Assembly: GCA_937928215.1 (NCBI GenBank)
Contig: CALFWL010000100.1
Coordinates: forward strand, 1 to 38,186
Length of the DNA: 38,186 nt
Origin: an uncultured Pirellulaceae bacterium
GTDB taxonomy: Bacteria > Planctomycetota > Planctomycetia > Pirellulales > Pirellulaceae
Reading direction: 5' to 3'
Part shown: piece after piece, positions 16,121 to 23,321 of the stretch
Layout of the letters: the number at the start of each line of letters is the position of its first letter
Position numbering within the stretch: position 1 is the stretch's first letter
Made by a program: the position numbers and the translations under genes
The notes under the pieces: model-generated
What the model saw: only the letters and a program-made list of their open reading frames with translations
The model's database searches: none
What the model was told of the DNA's origin: nothing

Positions 16121-16838
16121 TCCCTCTTGCTCGGCAACAGCGATGCGTGTCCACATTGGGTTAGCAACCTTGCTTCTGCTGTTGACTGGCGTGGCGATGT
16201 ACTTTGACATCACCATCGCGGCGGCCCACCAGACGAACGTGCTGCCCGGTGATTTTCGTCGCATCATTCGACTATCGGAGATGTTTGCTCACGGGTTTGG
16301 GTTAACAGTGATCGTGCTTTCGATCTGGCTGTTGGCTCCTGATCTCAGACGACGACTGCCTCGACTGATACTGTGTGGCGTATTGGCGTCCGCGTCTGCT
16401 CAAGTGATGAAGTCAGCATTCGTTAGGCTGCGTCCAATCGCTTATCAGATCGACCCGTACCGGATTGAATTGCCGGAAACGGTCACCATGACGTGGACGA
16501 GGATCGATGAACAGCTGAACTCCGCCGACATCGGGGTTAGCTATTTCGTTCAGGCGTTCCCGTCTGCTCATGCGGCGCTGGCGGTTGGCGTCACCGTCGC
16601 ATTGTGCTGGTTGCTGCCGCGAGGTCGCTGGCTATTCTTTCTGATGGCCTGCCTGGCATGTTATCAGCGAGTTCAGTCTCATGCTCATTGGGCCAGTGAC
16701 GTGTTTGCTGGCGCGGCGGTCGGAATGATTGTCGCGGGCTTGCTGCTACAAGATTGGGGACTAGGCTGGGCACTAAGTCGCTACGAAAATGGTGTCGATT
16801 CTGCGTTAGAAACTACGGATGACAAAGTGACCTCATGA
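16104..16838 (+). CDS. PAP2-family phosphatase
   Basis: 244 residues from ATG at 16104, with alternative in-frame ATGs at 16110 and 16113. The acid phosphatase motifs are KSAFVRLRP (about 103-111), PSAHA (153-157) and R189...H195...D199 in RVQSHAHWASDV. The position before that Arg is Gln instead of the usual Ser. Five or six membrane helices surround them. PAP2 enzymes of this kind dephosphorylate lipid phosphates such as undecaprenyl pyrophosphate or phosphatidate at the membrane face. Its start overlaps the flippase-like gene and its stop overlaps the next start (ATGA). Confidence 0.9.
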   Translation: MKMMTDPSCSATAMRVHIGLATLLLLLTGVAMYFDITIAAAHQTNVLPGDFRRIIRLSEMFAHGFGLTVIVLSIWLLAPDLRRRLPRLILCGVLASASAQVMKSAFVRLRPIAYQIDPYRIELPETVTMTWTRIDEQLNSADIGVSYFVQAFPSAHAALAVGVTVALCWLLPRGRWLFFLMACLACYQRVQSHAHWASDVFAGAAVGMIVAGLLLQDWGLGWALSRYENGVDSALETTDDKVTS

Positions 16839-18562
16839 AGCGATCCATCGGCTCAATCCCACAGCTTTATCGCAACGTACGCCGGTGGACGGAGATCGTT
16901 CGAGTCCTCAGCAAGTACGGTCTGGCGGATTGGCTCAGTCGATTCCGAATCGATTTCATGAGCGGCATGTTGACCGGCGGTGACGGAAAAGCGCTGGCCA
17001 GTCTGACTCATCACCAACGGATCCGGCTCGCGTTGACGGAACTTGGGCCGACGTTTATCAAGTTCGGACAGTTGTTAAGCACTCGACCTGATGTCGTTGG
17101 CAATCAACTGGCCGACGAGCTTTCGATGTTGCAATCCGATGCTCCAGCAGACCCTTTCGAGATCATCAAAGCGATCATCGAAACGGAGCAGGGCAGGCCA
17201 CTGGAAGAATTGTTTACTCACTTCGAAGAAACTCCAATCGCGTCCGCTTCGATCGGGCAGGTTCATCGAGCGACGCTGGCACCAGAGTTTCAACGGCAGC
17301 GTGACGCTCGCGACGCGTCCTCTGAGGTGGTTGTCAAAGTCCGGCACAAAGGAATCGAGCGAACGGTCGAAACGGACCTGGACATCCTGTCGGGGCTGGC
17401 CCAGTTAGCGGAGGGGATCGAAGATTTTCGCGGTTATCAACCTGTCGCAGTGGTGGGGCAGATGTCACGTGCGATGCGACGCGAGCTTGATTTTGATCGC
17501 GAAGCCAACCATTTGCTTCAGTTTCGTGCCATGTTTTCAGACGACGACTCGTTGGTCGTGCCCGAACCGATCGAAGCGTTGTGCTCGCCGAAAATGATCG
17601 CGATGGATCGGATTGACGGAACCAAGTTGCGCGACTTGTCGGCCCATGAAAAACTTGGAACGCAATCCAGCAAGTTGGCTCGCGAGGGTGCGAACGCGTA
17701 TTTGAAGATGATTTTTCAGCACGGGTTTTACCACGCCGATCCCCATCCGGGAAATATCGTGATCACCGAAAGCGGAAAGATCGGCCTGCTTGATTTCGGG
17801 ATGGTGGGCCGAATCAGCGAACAACTGCGTGAAGACATCGAAGCCATGCTGGTCGCGATTGCTCACGAAGACGTGCTGATGCTGACGACGCTGATCCGTC
17901 GAGTCGGCAATTGTCCGATCGATATGGATGCCGCTGGCCTGTCGAATGACGTGGCCGATTTTGTCGGACAGTATTCGACTCAATCACTGTCGTCGTTTGA
18001 CATGAGTGGAGCGTTGAGCGATTTCGTTTCGCTCGTCCGGCGTTACCGCATCACGTTGCCCAATGAGGCATCCCTGTTGATCAAAGTGTTGATCACGCTG
18101 GAAGGAACCGGGCGAATGATGAATCCGGATTTCTGTCTGATGGAAATCATGCAGCCCATGCAACGAATGATGCTGCTGAAGCGATTTTCTCCCGCCCGTC
18201 AGGTCCGAAAACTGCGTCGCTTCTACATGGAGGTCGAACAACTTGCGGACGAACTACCGCGAAAGCTATCCAACATTCTGGAACAGGTGCAGTCGGGCAG
18301 TTTTGACGTTCACCTTGTTCATCGTCGACTGGGTCCGACCGCCAACCGACTGGTGCTGGGGATGATGTCCAGCGCGATCTTCATGGGTGCGTCGTTGATG
18401 CTCAGTTACAAGGTTCCCCCGTTGCTCTTCCCCGGTCAGGGACCGCTGGGAATTCAAGACCTGTCGGTGCTGGGTTTGACCGGCCTGTTCGTCAGCCTGA
18501 CGATGGGGTTGCGACTGATGTGGGCGATCCGGAAGTCCGGAAACCTCGACCAGCCGGAATAG
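16835..18562 (+). CDS. ABC1/AarF/UbiB-type atypical kinase
   Basis: 575 residues from ATG at 16835, coupled to PAP2 by an ATGA overlap. It has the KxGQ motif (FIKFGQLLSTRPD, near residue 75), the Ala-rich loop ASASIGQVH near 137, the ATP-binding Lys in VVVKVRHKG, HADPHPGN near 302 and LLDFGMVG near 320. Two C-terminal membrane helices near 500 and 545 anchor it. UbiB proteins are ATP-dependent proteins needed for isoprenoid-quinone or lipid metabolism; the substrate is not settled for this family. With the flippase-like and PAP2 genes it points to isoprenoid or phospholipid handling at the membrane. Confidence 0.95.
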   Translation: MKRSIGSIPQLYRNVRRWTEIVRVLSKYGLADWLSRFRIDFMSGMLTGGDGKALASLTHHQRIRLALTELGPTFIKFGQLLSTRPDVVGNQLADELSMLQSDAPADPFEIIKAIIETEQGRPLEELFTHFEETPIASASIGQVHRATLAPEFQRQRDARDASSEVVVKVRHKGIERTVETDLDILSGLAQLAEGIEDFRGYQPVAVVGQMSRAMRRELDFDREANHLLQFRAMFSDDDSLVVPEPIEALCSPKMIAMDRIDGTKLRDLSAHEKLGTQSSKLAREGANAYLKMIFQHGFYHADPHPGNIVITESGKIGLLDFGMVGRISEQLREDIEAMLVAIAHEDVLMLTTLIRRVGNCPIDMDAAGLSNDVADFVGQYSTQSLSSFDMSGALSDFVSLVRRYRITLPNEASLLIKVLITLEGTGRMMNPDFCLMEIMQPMQRMMLLKRFSPARQVRKLRRFYMEVEQLADELPRKLSNILEQVQSGSFDVHLVHRRLGPTANRLVLGMMSSAIFMGASLMLSYKVPPLLFPGQGPLGIQDLSVLGLTGLFVSLTMGLRLMWAIRKSGNLDQPE

Positions 18563-18605
18563 AAAACAGAGCCGGTTTCCGACCGAGTTCCAGCAAACGC
18601 CGGGT

Positions 18606-18878
18606 TCAGGCCGCTCGTTCGGACGGACGGTCCACGTCTGATTCGTCAACCGAATCCGCATCGACCGAATTGGCATCGATCAGCTGATCCTCGAAAGGCA
18701 GAATGTCCTCGGATTCCTCAGCGGCCTCACGCTTTCGCTGCTCGGTCAGTTCTTCAATGACCGCGTCGATCCGATCAAACAGATTATCCAGATCGGCCAA
18801 AACTTGATCCTGACGCTGAAGCATCGATTCAATCAGATCACGTTCGGCGGATCCGGCAGTTTGAGGCTGATAGGTCAT
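18606..18878 (-). CDS. Small acidic coiled-coil protein, function unknown
   Basis: 90 residues from ATG at 18878 (MTYQPQTAGSAERD). A longer frame exists upstream, but its extra part is rich in Cys and Phe and does not look like the same protein. The N-terminal half (SMLQRQDQVLADLDNLFDRIDAVIEELTEQ) is a clear amphipathic coiled coil, followed by a strongly acidic tail of Asp, Glu, Ser and Val. No family recognised. It is convergent with the UbiB-type gene, 43 bp away, and upstream is the divergent rpsU leader. Ribosome site weak; start uncertain. Confidence 0.6.
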   Translation of the reverse strand: MTYQPQTAGSAERDLIESMLQRQDQVLADLDNLFDRIDAVIEELTEQRKREAAEESEDILPFEDQLIDANSVDADSVDESDVDRPSERAA

Positions 18879-19283
18879 AAGAGCGAGCAAAAAGAACAAG
18901 CAACACGGGCGATCGAGAAAGATGGGCACCAGGGCGGCGACCAGTTTGGAATCGGCTTCAACGAGGCAGCCGGGCATTGCTCGACCCACAAATAAGGGTC
19001 TTTCCATTCAGGCAATCTGTGCTGATTAAGCCTCATTCACTGCGAACGAGCGGTGACCGGTTTCGTCTCAGAGCCAGTTCCGATGGCAAAAATTCGAGTA
19101 ATTCTTCGATGATTCGGGTTAGCTCTGGACATTTTTTGCCAGAATCGTGTATCCTTTCGGGTCCGACGCGGGGGTTTCAAGTCCCGTTGTGCCGATAGAG
19201 GTTCGGCAAGCGTCAGTCCTTTCCCGTCCGATTGACTATTACATGAAGGGAAATTTGATTTTGATCAACTGTCTGGAGACACA
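18879..19283. other. Leader region of rpsU with two hairpins
   Basis: About 405 bp. Toward rpsU, a G-rich hairpin (CGGG...CCCG, 19169-19186) and a neat hairpin GCCGA-TAGAGGT-TCGGC (19191-19207) lie 80-115 nt before the start. The first contains GTTTCAAGT, recalling a tRNA T arm, but no tRNA can be folded around it. No gene is seen on the minus side between 18879 and 19007. Confidence 0.45.
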
Positions 19284-19481
19284 ATGGTAAAGTTGCTGGT
19301 AAGAGAAAAAGAATCGATTCAAGAAGCCGTTCGCCGGTTCCGAAAACTGGTTGAGCGAAGTGGAATCAAGAAAGAGATGCGTCGCCGCGAGTTCTACGAG
19401 AAGCCGAGCGAAACAAATCGCCGCGCTCGATTGCGAGCTGAACGCCGATCCAAGCGAAATCGCATGTTGGCCAACCGTTAA
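19284..19481 (+). CDS. rpsU: 30S ribosomal protein S21
   Basis: 65 residues from ATG at 19284, with GGAG six bases upstream. The sequence [19 protein letters not shown], followed by [19 protein letters not shown] and a basic tail ([16 protein letters not shown]), is unmistakable bS21. S21 sits at the 3' end of 16S rRNA and assists initiation. The gene is alone, with no dnaG or rpoD beside it, and has its own leader and terminator. Confidence 0.98.
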   Translation: MVKLLVREKESIQEAVRRFRKLVERSGIKKEMRRREFYEKPSETNRRARLRAERRSKRNRMLANR

Positions 19482-19524
19482 GGTTTTGCCGCGATTGCGA
19501 CCGGCTGGCTGCCAACCCAAAAAT

Positions 19525-19559
19525 ACGAAAAGCCGACTGAAATCAGTCGGCTTTTTTCG
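19525..19559 (+). terminator. Rho-independent terminator of rpsU
   Basis: AGCCGACTGA pairs perfectly with TCAGTCGGCT around an AA loop at 19531-19552, followed by TTTTTT. The flanking ACGAAA/TTTCGT extends the palindrome, so it could also act on the opposite strand, downstream of the GspE-N-like gene. Confidence 0.93.
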
Positions 19560-19654
19560 TGGCGATGTGCTGGGCAGAGATCCGCATCGGCAGCCCACTA
19601 TTTCATTGGCTGCCTACCATCGGCCAACCCGTTACTCAGAGTCGCAGAGCTGAC

Positions 19655-20173
19655 TTATGAGTGATAGGAGTCAGAAGTCTGGGTCGCGGCAACCGGACGG
19701 CTCTGGAACTTGGGTTGTCGTGGTGCGACCGATTCGGATGCAACGGGCTGTGTTTCCGTGGCCGCCGGGCGGTCTCCGGCTGCTTTCGCGCGGGCGACAT
19801 CGGACGCCATCCGAGCCACATTCTTCTCGAAGTGAGTAAACAAGACTCTCGTTTGTCGCGCCGTCAACAACCCACATTCGATCGTCAGCTGCCGAATCGA
19901 AGGGCAAGTCCGTTGCTGAGCATGCAGAAGTTGGTTCAACGAAGCGCGGTCGATCAGGTTCAGCTCAAGCGCGATGTCGCCGAACAGTTTCTCCGGATTC
20001 TCTTTGTTCAAATCGAGAATCGTCGACACCTGCCGAATCGTCAACATGTTCTTCCTGATCGCGATCGACGCCAAGGTCATCATGGATTCCTGTTGAATCT
20101 TTACAAGCCCGCAAAATTGTTCGGGGCTGATAATCCGTTGCTCGACTAGGTAAATTCCGAATTTCAGGCTCAT
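19655..20173 (-). CDS. Protein of tandem GspE-N/MshEN-like modules, no ATPase domain
   Basis: 172 residues from ATG at 20173. The first 115 residues show four related modules of about 30 residues, each with a small hydrophobic residue pattern and a final Gln-rich helix: FGIYLVEQRIISPEQFCGLV, LASIAIRKNMLTIRQVSTIL, FGDIALELNLIDRASLNQLL and RQLTIECGLLTARQTRVLF. These recall the N-terminal domain of secretion ATPases (GspE_N/MshEN), which bind nucleotides or cyclic di-GMP. No ATPase domain follows. The C-terminal 50 residues are disordered (Pro, Ala, Ser, Thr). The assignment is by pattern and moderate. The sigma-54-type promoter of the Tad-like cluster lies upstream, facing away. Confidence 0.7.
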   Translation of the reverse strand: MSLKFGIYLVEQRIISPEQFCGLVKIQQESMMTLASIAIRKNMLTIRQVSTILDLNKENPEKLFGDIALELNLIDRASLNQLLHAQQRTCPSIRQLTIECGLLTARQTRVLFTHFEKNVARMASDVARAKAAGDRPAATETQPVASESVAPRQPKFQSRPVAATQTSDSYHS

Positions 20174-20681
20174 ATTCGATTCAGGCTCATAAATGGTTCT
20201 GTCGTGCCAGGTGCGATATCCCTGCTTGGGGAACCACCCTCTCGTGCAATGGTATCGACGATTAAACGCAACAGGTTGACGGTTAGTTCAACACAGGGTC
20301 CAGGCGTTTTTTTTTGCATAATCGCAACGTAGAAAACGTTCGACGGAGCAGTCGTTCACCACCAGAATGTGACATCGTTTCAACATCTGGCCGAATGATG
20401 ATGCTTTTTCACCACCGGTCGCAGGAATTGATTTTGCCAGATTTACACGAAAGATCGAATAAACGGACGTGAGCAGGCTGAAAACCGATCGAATGTTCTG
20501 ATTCCATCAATCGCGCGGGACGATTATTTCTGTGGCAAGTCATTTGCATGCCAATACCAGTCAAGCGACGACGCGTTTGATTTCGTGACCTAACTTTCCT
20601 TATGGTATCGCGGTAATTTTCGACACCGAATCGAGACTTGCCAGTTTTGAGTCACGGACACAGTTAATAAAGGTATTTGTC
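20174..20681. other. Intergenic between divergent GspE-N-like and HAMP-like genes
   Basis: About 508 bp. It holds the sigma-54-type site at 20533-20548 and a weak sigma-70-type site (TTGATT at 20577-20582, TATGGT at 20601-20606). The first bases of the GspE-N-like gene are duplicated at 20180-20190, giving a small upstream reading frame on the minus strand. A T-rich tract is at about 20310-20320. No gene is seen. Confidence 0.5.
20533..20548 (+). promoter_or_regulatory. Sigma-54-type (-24/-12) promoter
   Basis: TGGCAAGTCATTTGCA fits the sigma-54 consensus TGGCACGNNNNTTGCW at every fixed position except one (A for C at the sixth). The GG and GC pairs are at the required spacing. It lies 134 bp upstream of the HAMP-like gene that begins the TadE/TadG cluster. 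An activator site upstream was not identified. Confidence 0.6.
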
Positions 20682-21170
20682 ATGGCGCGAGTTCAACGCA
20701 AACAAAATTTTGTCGACAAGCATGTGCAAGGCGCATTGTTACGAAGAATATTTCTTCACTGGTTGATCTTCTTTTTCGTCGTCACGATGTCTGTCGTGAC
20801 ACTGCAAGCGATGCTGGGTGACCCCGCCCAGCCACTGGCGACTCGTTTGAAGTACGAACTGGGTGAGTTCGTTTTCATGGGAGTCATTCTGTTGACTCTA
20901 TTCCCAGCATTCATGTTGGACACGATTCGATTCAGCAACCGCTTTGTCGGTCCAATCGCTCGATTGCGCAGACACCTGCGTCAGCTGGGCAGCGGTGACA
21001 CTGAGCAATGCAAGTTTCGTGAAAGCGATTACTGGGCAGAGATGGCTGGTGAGTTCAACGAAGTGGCTAGTCTCGTTGATTCCCAGCGGAACCAGATCGA
21101 AACGCAAGAAACGGAAATTGAGCGACTGAAGGCAGCGTTGAATACCGCCGGTGTAACCACACGATCGTAA
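20682..21170 (+). CDS. Two-helix membrane protein with HAMP-like domain
   Basis: 162 residues from ATG at 20682, with AAAGG upstream. Two membrane helices are at about 22-44 and 63-82. They are followed by a HAMP-like segment (RFVGPIARLRRHLRQLGSGD, then a second helix up to about residue 140) and a final coiled coil (ETQETEIERLKAALN). No catalytic domain follows. Proteins with a lone HAMP usually relay a signal across the membrane to a partner. It is first in a group of four genes with gaps of 43-68 bp, followed by TadE/TadG-like genes, and a sigma-54-type promoter precedes it. The partner is unknown. Confidence 0.82.
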   Translation: MARVQRKQNFVDKHVQGALLRRIFLHWLIFFFVVTMSVVTLQAMLGDPAQPLATRLKYELGEFVFMGVILLTLFPAFMLDTIRFSNRFVGPIARLRRHLRQLGSGDTEQCKFRESDYWAEMAGEFNEVASLVDSQRNQIETQETEIERLKAALNTAGVTTRS

Positions 21171-21213
21171 CGATTTGTGAAGTGAAGATCAGACAGAGAA
21201 CGGAAACTTTATC

Positions 21214-21630
21214 ATGAGAAATCGCGTCAAAATAAGTAGCACTCGCGCCAGATCTCGCCGAGCAGCTGCGACCGTCGAGTTCGCAGTTTGCTTGCCAGTC
21301 TTGTTCTTGATTGTGTTCGGCTCCATCCAGGCCGCAAGCATGTTGTTCTTGCGACAGGCCGCGATTCAAGCTGCTTACGAAGGAGTCAAAGTTGCGGTTC
21401 GCGACGGAGGCACCGACGACCGAGTTCGCGAGGCCGCCCAAGCGGTCATTGATGGACGGCGACTGACAGGCGTTACGATCGATATCCAGCCCAGCGATGC
21501 CGACTCGTTGGACGCCGGCACGATCGTCGATGTCACCGTGTTGATACCATCTGACGAAAACACTCTGTTCCCGTTTGATTTTTTTTCCGGACGAACCGTC
21601 TCAGGTAGCGCCGTCATGGTGAAAGAGTAA
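21214..21630 (+). CDS. TadE-like pseudopilin (first copy)
   Basis: 138 residues from ATG at 21214, with GGAAAC upstream. A basic leader (STRARSRRAAATVEFA) is followed by a pilin-like hydrophobic helix with a Glu near its start: ATVEFAVCLPVLFLIVFG (about 18-36), then AYEGVKVAVRDG, a TadE signature. The remainder is a small soluble domain. TadE-type minor pseudopilins are processed by a prepilin peptidase and take part in Flp/Tad pilus assembly. Partner genes tadA, tadB, tadC and rcpA are not in this window. It pairs with the TadG-like and second TadE-like genes downstream. Confidence 0.88.
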   Translation: MRNRVKISSTRARSRRAAATVEFAVCLPVLFLIVFGSIQAASMLFLRQAAIQAAYEGVKVAVRDGGTDDRVREAAQAVIDGRRLTGVTIDIQPSDADSLDAGTIVDVTVLIPSDENTLFPFDFFSGRTVSGSAVMVKE

Positions 21631-21698
21631 GCGCAACTCCATCCTAGGCGTACCTTCTGTTCATCATCTACGTTGTCTCTCAATTGGAAGATACCACC

Positions 21699-22745
21699 GT
21701 GAATACCAATTTTCAAAAATGTAACCAACGCGGACGTGGCGATCGCCGCGGCGCCATGTTGGTGATGATCGCCGTCGTATTTGTGATCTTGTTTATCTCG
21801 GCGGCGTTTGCAATCGATATCGCGAGGATGCATGTGACTCGAAGTGAGTTGCGGACTGCGACCGACGCGGCTGCCAAGGCGGCTGTCGAGGCACTTGGCC
21901 GAGAGCAGAGCATTGCGGCAGGAACCGCGGCTGCGGTGGAAATCGCTAGGCGAAATGTTGTAGCTGGCAAAGGGCTTGGCTTGCGTGAGTCGGACATCGA
22001 ATTTGGTGGATCGGTCGCACAGCCGGACGGATCGTTCACTTTCGATCCGGATTCCAGTTTTGTCAATGCAGCACGAGTTATCGGATCTCGAACTTCCGGG
22101 TCGTTGGATGGTTCAGTCAATCTGTTCTTTGCACCCATTTTTGGTGTCGAAAATTTTCAACCGTCTCAAGTGGCCACCGCCACCAGAACCGATCGCGATA
22201 TCGCTCTGGTCTTGGACGTTTCTGGGTCAATGAGTAAAAAAGGCCGTTTCGCGGCCCTGAGGAATGGACTGAATGTCTTTCTGCAAGAATTGGATTCGAC
22301 ATCACAGCAGGAGTTCGTTTCACTGACGGCCTACAGCACGGAGTCGCGCAAATTACAGGAACTGACCGACGACATGAATCAGGTTCGCGATAAGTTCTCG
22401 CGTCAGCGACCCGGTGGATTCACAGCGATTGGTCGAGGTCTTGGAACCGGACTTGATTCAATCACCAACGACCCCCGGTCGCGTCCGTTCGCTTTGAAAT
22501 CGATCATCGTGATGACCGACGGCAATCAAAATAGAGGCGTCAACCCAACAGTCATAGCTCGTCAGTGTGCAAATCAAGATGTCACCGTCCATACGATTAC
22601 TTTCAGTGATGGTGCCAATCAACGCTTGATGCGTGAAGTCGCGAACCTCGCTTCGGGACAGCATCTTCACGCCCGAAACAACCAACAATTGGTGGACGCA
22701 TTCCGGGAAATTGCTCGTCAGTTGCAAGTGCTGTTGATTGAATAA
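21699..22745 (+). CDS. TadG-like protein with von Willebrand factor A domain
   Basis: 348 residues from GTG at 21699, chosen because GGAAG lies about 8 nt upstream; a TTG 15 bp earlier is in frame. The N-terminal helix (GAMLVMIAVVFVILFISAAF, about 19-38) and the following SELRTATDAAAKAAVEAL form the TadE/TadG-like N-terminal module. A vWA domain starts near residue 165: the MIDAS is DVSGS (173-177), with Thr in FTAIG (about 242) and MTDG (272-275), so a divalent metal can bind. The domain ends near the C-terminus. Such vWA TadG proteins probably bind a ligand or partner outside the cytoplasmic membrane. Gaps to the neighbours are 68 and 58 bp. Confidence 0.9.
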   Translation: MNTNFQKCNQRGRGDRRGAMLVMIAVVFVILFISAAFAIDIARMHVTRSELRTATDAAAKAAVEALGREQSIAAGTAAAVEIARRNVVAGKGLGLRESDIEFGGSVAQPDGSFTFDPDSSFVNAARVIGSRTSGSLDGSVNLFFAPIFGVENFQPSQVATATRTDRDIALVLDVSGSMSKKGRFAALRNGLNVFLQELDSTSQQEFVSLTAYSTESRKLQELTDDMNQVRDKFSRQRPGGFTAIGRGLGTGLDSITNDPRSRPFALKSIIVMTDGNQNRGVNPTVIARQCANQDVTVHTITFSDGANQRLMREVANLASGQHLHARNNQQLVDAFREIARQLQVLLIE

Positions 22746-22803
22746 TCGCCGCATACTTCTTGTCACCTACAAATCTACATGTTTGATAATTAAAGATTTG
22801 CTC

Positions 22804-23229
22804 ATGAATTCTCTCAAATCATCAAAGTCGCAAAGACAACGCCAGTCCAAACGCTCAAAAGGTGCGGTGTCCGTTGAGTTCGCGATTTGCGTTCCGGTCC
22901 TCTTTTCACTCCTGTTTGGATGTTACGAGATTGCCCGAGCCAACATGATGCACCATGCGGCTCAAAGTGCGGCGTATGAAGGAGCGAGGGTTGGAATTAT
23001 TCCCGGGGCTACGGACGAAGAAATCCGCGAAGCCTCAAATTTCCTGCTAACCAGCGTGGGTGTTACGGTGTTCAACGTGAACGTCCAGAACGGTATCTCG
23101 GCGGATGGCGTTGAACAGGTGACGGTCGAAATCGAAGTACCGTTTGACGAGAATTTCCGAATGGGCACGTTCTTCGTCACTGATCCGACCTTCCGAGGTC
23201 AGTGTACGCTCAATCGTGAATCCTTGTAG
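22804..23229 (+). CDS. TadE-like pseudopilin (second copy)
   Basis: 141 residues from ATG at 22804 (MNSLKSSKSQRQ). The open frame starts earlier at 22738 but overlaps the end of the TadG-like gene; the later ATG is preferred. After a very basic leader comes GAVSVEFAICVPVLFSLLFG, then MMHHAAQSAAYEGARVGI, closely matching the TadE-like gene at 21214 in plan. The two copies differ in detail, so they are paralogues and not a recent duplication. It closes the four-gene group and is convergent with glgC, 92 bp away. Confidence 0.88.
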   Translation: MNSLKSSKSQRQRQSKRSKGAVSVEFAICVPVLFSLLFGCYEIARANMMHHAAQSAAYEGARVGIIPGATDEEIREASNFLLTSVGVTVFNVNVQNGISADGVEQVTVEIEVPFDENFRMGTFFVTDPTFRGQCTLNRESL

Positions 23230-23238
23230 GCAGAAGTT

Positions 23239-23261
23239 CCGTTGGGATTTTCTGCCAACGG
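23239..23261. terminator. Possible hairpin between convergent TadE-like gene and glgC
   Basis: CCGTTGG pairs with CCAACGG around a 9-nt loop. There is no T tract after it on either strand, so termination is uncertain. Confidence 0.3.
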
Positions 23262-23321
23262 CGCCACGTACGATTACCGACGTGACGACCATTTCCTGAG
23301 TGAGCGGTTGCTCACGCCGCG

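Noticed and set aside
19161-19190. GTTTCAAGTCC resembling a tRNA T arm upstream of rpsU
   Set aside because: No matching acceptor, D or anticodon arms could be folded around it.
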